From assembly GCF_900111345.1 (NCBI RefSeq), contig NZ_FOGY01000008.1, positions 62,001 to 126,000 of the forward strand: a DNA stretch of 64,000 nucleotides, given 5' to 3'. Source of the DNA: Psychrobacillus sp. OK032. GTDB lineage: Bacteria > Bacillota > Bacilli > Bacillales_A > Planococcaceae. Position numbers and translations under genes: made by a program. Under the pieces are notes generated by a model. The model was not told the origin of the DNA, searched no databases, and saw only the letters and a program-made list of their open reading frames with translations. Of this stretch, positions 58,334 through 64,000 are shown one piece after another. The number at the start of each line of letters is the position of its first letter. The stretch's first letter is position 1.

Positions 58334-59335
58334 TTAATGCATAAGCAGCTTTCTATATTCGTTACCTAGTTGCTGTCCTATTGTTTTAATATCCCTTTCT
58401 GCGACGACCTCATAGCCGTGTTCGACTAAAGATGGCAATTCTTTATCCAATATCCCTTTTATTGTCCACCTAAATTGTTCAAGGAAATTACCTTTATATA
58501 CATTTTCCTTATCTTGAAGCCAGTTTTCATAAATCGGAATATCCCTGATTAAAACGGGTATCTTCATAGCTAATGCTTCTAACAAAACAATTCCCTCTGT
58601 TTCTTCATGGGTAAGAAATAAAAACAAATCACTTCCACTGTATGCATTTCTAAGTTCTTCTCTACTAACATAACCAGGGAAATGTAAGTTTGGTAATTTT
58701 GTTTCTACTGCTTTTTTTACATGGATAGATACTGTATTAATATTCGTATATCCAAACCAGATAAATGTATATTCGGGCAGTGATTTTGCCAGTTCAACAA
58801 AATCTATAATTCCTTTTCTCTCAATATATAATCCAACTGAAACAATCACTTTATCATTTTCGTTTAGTTGGTATTTTTCTCTAAAGCGTTTGCTATACGC
58901 TTCATTCTTCGAAAAATATTCTAAATCTATTCCGTTTGATATATTGACAATTGGATTCTTTAATCCATATCCTTCTAGCAACCTTTTAGAATAGTTCGTT
59001 GGTGTGATGATCAAATCCCCGCTATCATAACATCTCATTAGCCATTTTTTAAACAAAGGCGCTAATAAATTGGAGCCACGGAAAGAATTTTTAAAGTCCT
59101 CTTCTGTAGAGTGAGCATGATATACGACCTTCTTACCGCGAGCTTTAGCAACTTTACTCATCCATAGCGAACTTGGAAAAACGGTATTTATATGAACAAT
59201 ATCAAAATCCTCTTTATGATTCATCGTACAAGGAATATTATTTTCTTCTAAAGCTTTCTGTTGGTGATAGATGGCTCTTCCTACACCACTTTTTTCTACC
59301 ATCTTCAGATTTTTAGAATACAATAAAACTTTCAT
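58334..59335 (-). CDS. GT4 glycosyltransferase, CpoA-like
   Basis: 333 residues, GT-B fold. Segments EKSGVGRAIYHQQKALE, HAHSTEEDFKNSFRGSNLLA, PLFKKWL and ISNGIDLEYFS closely recall pneumococcal CpoA, which adds a second sugar to glucosyl-diacylglycerol; the EX7E motif is ETEGIVLLEA. With the next gene it would give a diglycosyl-diacylglycerol. GAGG precedes the ATG. Pairing with a monoglucosyl enzyme supports the reading; the exact sugar cannot be told. Confidence 0.8.
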   Translation of the reverse strand: MKVLLYSKNLKMVEKSGVGRAIYHQQKALEENNIPCTMNHKEDFDIVHINTVFPSSLWMSKVAKARGKKVVYHAHSTEEDFKNSFRGSNLLAPLFKKWLMRCYDSGDLIITPTNYSKRLLEGYGLKNPIVNISNGIDLEYFSKNEAYSKRFREKYQLNENDKVIVSVGLYIERKGIIDFVELAKSLPEYTFIWFGYTNINTVSIHVKKAVETKLPNLHFPGYVSREELRNAYSGSDLFLFLTHEETEGIVLLEALAMKIPVLIRDIPIYENWLQDKENVYKGNFLEQFRWTIKGILDKELPSLVEHGYEVVAERDIKTIGQQLGNEYRKLLMH

Positions 59336-59358
59336 AAGTTACCTCGTCTTTCGGATTT

Positions 59359-59976
59359 TTATTTCATAAAGTCAATCAGATACTGTATTACAGCTGTCAT
59401 TCCTAAGCTATAAATAGCAATTGGCATGGGCTTTCCTAATAAAATGATGACCATGAATTTACGCAACTTCATTTTCGTTAAACCAGCTATATAACAAAGT
59501 AAATCATCTGGTGCTACTGGAAATAAAATAGCATAGACAAATATTCTTTCAAACCTTTTTCCTTTGTTCACCCATCCAATATACTTTTCAAACGATTTTT
59601 CGCGTACAACACCCTTCACAAACTGCCGACCGTATTGTTTGGCGAGTATAAAAACGATGATCGAACCTATGCAAATACCAATATAGTTATATAGTAATCC
59701 TAGCCACGGTCCAAAAATAATAACTCCTGCAACACAGCCAATAGCCCCGGGCAATATAGGTATAATTACTTGAACTATTTGGATCAATATAAATATGACT
59801 GGAGCCCAAATACCAAAACTAACGATATAATCCCTAAACTCATCCGTTGAGTTAAATAATCCATTCATATATCCATAGACTAAAAAAATCCCAACTGAAA
59901 CCAAGCCGAAACAAGTAAAAGAATTCATTAAATAATTAGTTAAGTTCTTCGTACCTTTAGATTTTAATACTTCCAT
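59359..59976 (-). CDS. TVP38/TMEM64 (VTT/DedA-like) membrane protein
   Basis: 205 residues, about six membrane helices. VTT-domain features: IIPILPGAIGCVAGVIIFGP and FPVAPDDLLCYIAGLTKMKL. Members of this superfamily are implicated in lipid scrambling or flipping. First gene of the operon with two glycolipid glycosyltransferases, so a role in moving or supplying lipid across the membrane is plausible but unproven. GGAGG lies 7 bases ahead of the ATG. Confidence 0.85.
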   Translation of the reverse strand: MEVLKSKGTKNLTNYLMNSFTCFGLVSVGIFLVYGYMNGLFNSTDEFRDYIVSFGIWAPVIFILIQIVQVIIPILPGAIGCVAGVIIFGPWLGLLYNYIGICIGSIIVFILAKQYGRQFVKGVVREKSFEKYIGWVNKGKRFERIFVYAILFPVAPDDLLCYIAGLTKMKLRKFMVIILLGKPMPIAIYSLGMTAVIQYLIDFMK

Positions 59977-60279
59977 CGGACTTCCTCCTTAACTAATACT
60001 GCTAACCTTATTTGTTTTCTTCTACTTAATATGCAACAAATTGTCATCTTGCTGAATTGAGACTAGTCTATAAATTATATTCGCTTAAGGGTGGTCAAAC
60101 AATCATAGTATTGTAAAAGTATTATTATGTTTTATATAAGAAATTTACGGAATATTAATATTCATGGAGGAAAAGTCAATTAACTGCAAATGGGGAGTAT
60201 GACAGAAATGATTCTGTTCTAAGTAGATAGGGCATCCGAAAATACATTTCCGGATGCATAGAGTTGTATATCAAATTCG

Positions 60280-60470
60280 GCAAGGACCACCACTTCGCAT
60301 TCCGTGGGCTTGGCTTCAGCCTCAGGCCAACACGAGGTTGGTCATGAAGGCGCCTGAGGCCCACAGGACGTGGGTCATGCTACTGCGGTTACTCGTCGCA
60401 GAAAGACATTGCAATCGTTGCCGTAGTATACGGCGAATTTAGATTGCCTTCCATTGGACGCGGTGTTCTT
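60280..60470. repeat. Hairpin modules (family B, reverse orientation)
   Basis: Contains GGCCAACACGAGGTTGGTCA, GCCCACAGGACGTGGGTCAT, CTGCGGTTACTCGTCGCAGA and AGACATTGCAATCGTTGCCG. The last two are the reverse complement of parts of the copy at 63.0 kb. No family A ends flank it. In the rest of 59977-60806, a hairpin GGCATCCG/CGGATGCA at 60227-60257 and GCATCC/GGATGC with T-run at 60617-60640 (plus strand) are visible, but no gene. Confidence 0.7.
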
Positions 60471-60806
60471 ATCCTTCCTACCTCAAGCTTTCCTGCGGGG
60501 GTCTTCGTGGTGTTCCTTGCCTTATAAACACTTCCTTATAGATATCCACTATCATTATTTTATATTAATATTATTCATTCGTAACCGTTTTTAACATACT
60601 TTTGTTGTTAACCTGGGCATCCAGCATCGGATGCTTTTTCGCTTTTTTATATAGTAGATGCTATTTATTATTTTTTTGTTCCACCGATTAAATCACACCC
60701 GCTTCAGAAGAAATGAATTCAGCTTATCCAGCATCACCAAATGCTTTTGAATAGCATAGCGCCATCCGGACTGAGGGTTATGCGAAGTCCTGTCATCCAC
60801 TTTTTC

Positions 60807-61037
60807 TTATGCTCTAGGATGAAACTGTTTAAAACCTCTTTCAAGCGTTTTTACTCATATGTGTGTAAATTTGTGTAGTAGAAATATCTGAATGCCCTAG
60901 CATCTCTTGAACTGCTCTTAAGTTTGCTCCATTTTCGAATAGATGGGTTGCAAACGAATGTCTAAGTACATTTAGTGTAATGTCTTTTTGGATGCCCGCG
61001 TTCATCACATGCTTATTTAATAGTTTCCAAATACCTA
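60807..61037 (-). pseudogene. Diverged, frameshifted copy of the xerD 3' end
   Basis: Encodes [40 protein letters not shown] and [19 protein letters not shown], matching the last ~80 codons of the intact xerD at 61978-62218. Single-base losses in an A-run and near the end break the frame after SKN, yet the DNA continues to codons for QFHPRA and a TAA stop, the same end as xerD. Silent-site differences are many (CCT AGA GCA against CCA CGG GCT), so the copy is old. It has no start or N-terminal domain. It retains the HxxR and catalytic-tyrosine region. Confidence 0.88.
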
Positions 61038-61286
61038 GACAAAAATTGAAAAGACTCATTTAACTACTATACGATGAACCGTATCATAAATTAAGGAGAC
61101 TGTTAAACGGGACCTCACCATAACATAAACTTGACGAAATGCTCGCCATTTTATCAAGTCCAATTGGTGTTTAACCCCCTTTTTAAATAAACTACTTTTG
61201 ACATAAACAATGAATTTGTATTCATATAATGTCAGAGGAGAGAATAACTTTTTTATTGTCACTAATGTTTATAATGGGGGAAGTAT

Positions 61287-61910
61287 ATGAATAATCAAGA
61301 GGATTTTCTTTCGATTTTACAATTAGGCACCGGCCTGTTTTGGATCATTACATATATACTTATTATAAAACGTGGATTTCAAGATAAGAAATATGGAATG
61401 CCAATGGTAGCAATTTGTGCAAATATATCATGGGAATTCATCTTCTTATTCATTTTTCCAAATGATGATCGGCAAAAATTAATCACAAGCGCTTGGTTCG
61501 TACTGGATATTATTATTTTGATTCAATATTTAATCTTTGGCCGTAAGGAATTCAAAAAATATATTTCAGTAAAGCTTTTCTATTCATCTTTTTTCATAAC
61601 ACTAGGAGTAAGCTTTCTAATTATTATTGCTATGACACTTGAATTCAATGACGTTGAGGGAAAATACGCTGCTTTTTCACAAAATTTAATGATGTCCGGA
61701 CTGTTTATCTCTTTATTATTAAGTAGAGGTAACTCGAGCGGTCAATCTATATACATCGCGGTTTTTAAAATGCTTGGGAGCTTATTAGCAGCTATTGCAT
61801 TCTTCATATATTTTAGAACGTACTTGATTACGATACTCTCTGTAGCTACTTTATTTTATGATTTGATTTATATTGTTCTTTTATGCAAGTTAAATAGAAA
61901 AAGAGCATAA
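61287..61910 (+). CDS. Pyr4-type transmembrane terpene cyclase family protein
   Basis: 207 residues, about seven membrane helices. Several segments match the fungal meroterpenoid cyclase family (Pyr4, PaxB, AusL): YGMPMVAICANISWEFIFLF with the conserved acidic residue in SWEF, SGLFISLLLSRGNSSGQSIY, FKMLGSLLAAIAFFIYFRTY, and a late acidic residue in LFYDLIYIVLL. Those enzymes protonate and cyclise prenyl chains within the membrane; here substrate and activity are unknown. GGGGG lies 6 bases before the ATG. Plus strand, alone, between the xerD fragment and xerD; neighbours make it look acquired. Confidence 0.75.
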   Translation: MNNQEDFLSILQLGTGLFWIITYILIIKRGFQDKKYGMPMVAICANISWEFIFLFIFPNDDRQKLITSAWFVLDIIILIQYLIFGRKEFKKYISVKLFYSSFFITLGVSFLIIIAMTLEFNDVEGKYAAFSQNLMMSGLFISLLLSRGNSSGQSIYIAVFKMLGSLLAAIAFFIYFRTYLITILSVATLFYDLIYIVLLCKLNRKRA

Positions 61911-61977
61911 GAGTGGTAGGGTTCTCATTAAATTCTAAAATTACGTGAGAACCTAGCACTCTAAATCCAAACACCAC

Positions 61978-62880
61978 TCAAGCCCGTGGATGAAACTGTT
62001 TATAAACTTCTTTCAAACGTTTTTTACTTACATGTGTATAAATTTGTGTGGTAGAAATATCAGAATGCCCTAGCATCTCTTGAACTGCTCTTAAGTCTGC
62101 TCCATTTTCGATTAAATGAGTGGCAAATGAATGTCTGAGTATATGTGGTGTTATGTCTTTTTGTATACCTGCTTTCATTACATGCTGATTTAGCAGTTTC
62201 CAAATACCTTGTCTTGTTAAACGTTTACCTCGTTGACTGATAAAAATAGCATCTGTTCGTTCCGCTTGTTTTAATAGTTTGGGTCTTGCTTCTTCTAAAT
62301 ACCTCTCACAAGCACGTATCGCCGCACCGCCAAGCGGAATAATTCGCTCTTTACCACCTTTACCGAATACTCGAACGAACCCCATTGTTAAATGTAAGTC
62401 TTCTAAATCTAAATTTAAGCATTCGCTTATCCGCATACCACTTGCATACATTAACTCAAACATTGCTAAATCACGGACACCTTGTGGCTTCCCCAAATCA
62501 ATACTATTTAACAAATGCGTTAACTCTTCTACCGATAAAAAATTGGGTAGCTTTTGTTCAATTTGTGGAAGCTCTAAATGAATCGTCGGGTCTTTAGTTG
62601 CCACTTTTTCACGTAGTAAAAACTGATGAAATGATCGAATGGAAGAAATATGTCTTGCAACCGTGCGCGCAGACTTACCTTCTTCTTTTAATTTCCGAAG
62701 ATGAACCAGGATGTGCTGTCGCTCGATAAGATCTAAACTATGTAGTTGCTGCGTCTCTAATACTGACTGTATGTAATCGACTAAATCTTTTTCATAAGAA
62801 ACTAATGTGTTATCCGCTAACTGGCGTTCAATTCGTAAAAAATGTAAATAATCCTCTAAATGCACTAATCCGTTTTTCAA
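61978..62880 (-). CDS. xerD: Tyrosine recombinase XerD
   Basis: Resolves chromosome dimers at dif with XerC (CodV). 300 residues: N-terminal SAM-like core-binding domain (LEDYLHFLRIERQLADNTLV), catalytic domain with Arg in [28 protein letters not shown] and Tyr in IYTHVSKKRL. The TTG at 62880 has AAGGAGG eight bases upstream. In B. subtilis called ripX. The DUF4227 gene usually between fur and xerD is missing. Confidence 0.94.
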   Translation of the reverse strand: MKNGLVHLEDYLHFLRIERQLADNTLVSYEKDLVDYIQSVLETQQLHSLDLIERQHILVHLRKLKEEGKSARTVARHISSIRSFHQFLLREKVATKDPTIHLELPQIEQKLPNFLSVEELTHLLNSIDLGKPQGVRDLAMFELMYASGMRISECLNLDLEDLHLTMGFVRVFGKGGKERIIPLGGAAIRACERYLEEARPKLLKQAERTDAIFISQRGKRLTRQGIWKLLNQHVMKAGIQKDITPHILRHSFATHLIENGADLRAVQEMLGHSDISTTQIYTHVSKKRLKEVYKQFHPRA

Positions 62881-62932
62881 AAAAAGACCTCCTTATTAAG
62901 AAAAGTGCAAGCACCCCTCTAAGTTATACTGT

Positions 62933-63157
62933 GATTTCTGCGGGGGGAGCATTGAGCCATTACCGTAGCTAAAACGTCAGTTGTGATATCTCATCTTTCT
63001 CTCCAGAGGAACGAGTGCGCCACATCAAAAGGAAGGCAATCTAAAGTTCGCCGCGCCCTGCGGCAACGATTGCAATGTCTTTCTGCGACGAGTAACCGCA
63101 GGAGCGTGACCAACATCCTGTTGTCCTCCGCTAGAGTCGCCGCCTTTCACTACAATC
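62933..63157. repeat. GC-rich palindromic element (family A, copy 7) with hairpin modules
   Basis: About 225 bp from GATTTCTGCGGGGGG to GAGTCGCCGCCTTTCAC...CAATC. Contains AGTGCGCCACATCAAAAGGA, hairpin CCGCG/TGCGG near 63055, and CCAAC/GTTGT near 63108; shares long stretches with the copies at 15.3 and 60.3 kb. Occupies most of the xerD-fur gap; the rest is AT-rich without a gene. Confidence 0.8.
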
Positions 63158-63298
63158 AATTGGGTAGTACCCAAGAATAAGATTTAATGTAGGCTATCGC
63201 TATGATGATAGAATGAGTTTAAGCATTTTTTACAGGATAAAGAGTATATAAACTGGAGCTTTAAAATGTATTTATCTACCAATCCAATTGCTACCTAT

Positions 63299-63331
63299 GA
63301 AAAAAAGGATAGCAAATAGCTATCCTTTTTT
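63299..63331 (-). terminator. Terminator after fur
   Basis: Minus-strand arms AAAAGGATAGC and GCTATCCTTTT with a 5-base loop and long T-run; symmetric enough to work on both strands. Confidence 0.87.
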
Positions 63332-63333
63332 GG

Positions 63334-63774
63334 TTATTTATCTTGGCAGCGATGACATACCCCGTGAAACGTTAAACGATGGTCTTTTATTTTAAAGTTC
63401 CATTTATTTTCAACAATTGCTTCCACGTCTTCTAGTAAATCCTCTTGAATTTCATCTACTGCACCACATTCAATACATACTAAATGGTGATGGAAATGCG
63501 CTGCCCCTTCTTGTCTTAAATCATAGCGGGATACGCCATCTCCAAATTGAATTTTGTCCACTACGTTCAATTCATTCAATAATTCGAGTGTTCGATAAAC
63601 TGTTGCGAGTCCGATATCCGGTGATTTCTCTCTTACTAATAAAAATACATCTTCTGCACTTAAATGGTCTTCTTCATTTTCTAGCAAAACACGAACCGTC
63701 GCTTCTCGCTGCGGCGTCAGTTTATAGCCCGCACCAGATAATTGTTTTTTAATACGATCAATACGGCTTTCCAT
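63334..63774 (-). CDS. fur: Ferric uptake regulator Fur
   Basis: Iron-dependent repressor, 146 residues. Winged helix (LTPQREATVRVLLENEEDHL, GLATVYRTLELLNEL) and metal sites HFHHHLVCIECG and GVCHRC. The window also has a Fur-type palindrome in its own promoter. Symbol assigned over perR and zur by its place beside xerD; residue-level distinction was not attempted beyond that. Confidence 0.92.
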   Translation of the reverse strand: MESRIDRIKKQLSGAGYKLTPQREATVRVLLENEEDHLSAEDVFLLVREKSPDIGLATVYRTLELLNELNVVDKIQFGDGVSRYDLRQEGAAHFHHHLVCIECGAVDEIQEDLLEDVEAIVENKWNFKIKDHRLTFHGVCHRCQDK

Positions 63775-63798
63775 ATGACGCCCCCCTAAACTTCTTTC

Positions 63799-63828
63799 AT
63801 TATACCAAATAATGAATTCTCATTACAA
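63799..63828 (-). promoter_or_regulatory. fur promoter with a Fur-family operator-like palindrome
   Basis: Minus strand: TTGTAA, an 18-bp spacer and TATAAT. The spacer and -35 hold TAATGAGAATTCATTA, an inverted repeat close to Fur/PerR boxes. Further upstream, 63838-63854 is a perfect inverted repeat ATAATAA/TTATTAT with a 3-base centre. Autoregulation or PerR control (as in B. subtilis) is plausible. Confidence 0.5.
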
Positions 63829-64000
63829 GACATTCACATAATAATAGTTATTATAAAGAACTAATTATTATATAATACAAATGGTATAAAGAAGAACTCT
63901 ATAATAATAACAATTATATAGAAGGAAAGCGAGAACACATTGACCCGGTTTGCAAGTGCTAGGAGAAGTAAACAATAGATTAATTGAAATGGAAACCACC

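Noticed and set aside
61056-61262. Minus-strand frame of 68 residues between the xerD fragment and the cyclase gene
   Set aside because: Covers the cyclase promoter region, no ribosome site, unusual composition; probably chance.
63900-64000. Possible start of a T-box leader (GGAGAAGTA) on the plus strand at the window end
   Set aside because: Only the first ~80 bases would be visible; no specifier loop, antiterminator or downstream gene can be seen.

Overview
The window is AT-rich chromosomal DNA from an endospore-forming, motile Bacillota species, most likely a Planococcaceae-type relative of Bacillus (Psychrobacillus, Lysinibacillus or Sporosarcina-like). This is inferred from gene order and protein similarity recalled from the Bacillus subtilis families, not from a search. 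Nearly all genes lie on the minus strand. Read from right to left they follow the B. subtilis fur-to-aroA order: fur, xerD, drm, pdp, spoIIAA-spoIIAB-sigF, spoVAF, lysA, ribT, scpA-scpB, dacB, rluB, resABC, resDE, sigX-rsiX, ribU, fer, ypbB-recQ, ypbE, ypbG, ypdA, ansA, prsW, sleB-ypeB, ypfA, cmk, plsC, rpsA-like, der, gpsA, yphE-yphF, spoIVA, hbs, folE, mtrB, hepS-menG-hepT, ndk, cheR, aroC-aroB-aroH-hisC-tyrA-aroA, and finally a chemoreceptor cut by the window edge.

Region by region. 1-8 kb: a chemoreceptor and the chorismate, tyrosine and histidine aminotransferase operon, without the trp genes that B. subtilis has there. 8-13.6 kb: cheR, ndk, menaquinone side-chain and ring-methylation genes, TRAP, folE and HU. 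13.7-26.7 kb: SpoIVA, lipid and GTPase housekeeping genes, a PilZ protein, the SleB/YpeB germination pair and PrsW. 26.7-35 kb: asparaginase, bacillithiol disulfide reductase, RecQ, ferredoxin and a riboflavin transporter under an FMN riboswitch. 35-48 kb: sigma-X and anti-sigma, Res two-component and cytochrome c biogenesis genes, RluB, DacB and condensin ScpAB. 48-57 kb: lysA, the sigF operon and nucleoside catabolism. 57-64 kb: an inserted glycolipid-type glycosyltransferase operon, a diverged fragment of the xerD 3' end, a Pyr4-type membrane terpene cyclase homologue, xerD and fur.

The accessory content is almost all in the intergenic spaces. Three kinds of sequence recur: (A) GC-rich palindromic elements of about 120-270 bp with imperfect inverted ends; (B) modules of small hairpins whose stems vary in a compensating way between copies; (C) arrays in which a 5-7 bp core recurs every 21 bp. 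Three of the arrays carry different cores and sit next to A elements. A fourth, between pdp and spoIIAA, is a nested repeat of about 82 bp built from four ~21-bp subunits, with 32 cores and a minus-strand terminator on each side.

The strongest candidates for something undescribed are the 21-bp-phased arrays and their link to the palindromic elements, and the small membrane terpene cyclase homologue lying between two copies of the xerD 3' end. Losses relative to B. subtilis (trp operon, rib operon apart from ribT, spmAB, spoVAA-E) are recorded because they change what the remaining genes can be doing.
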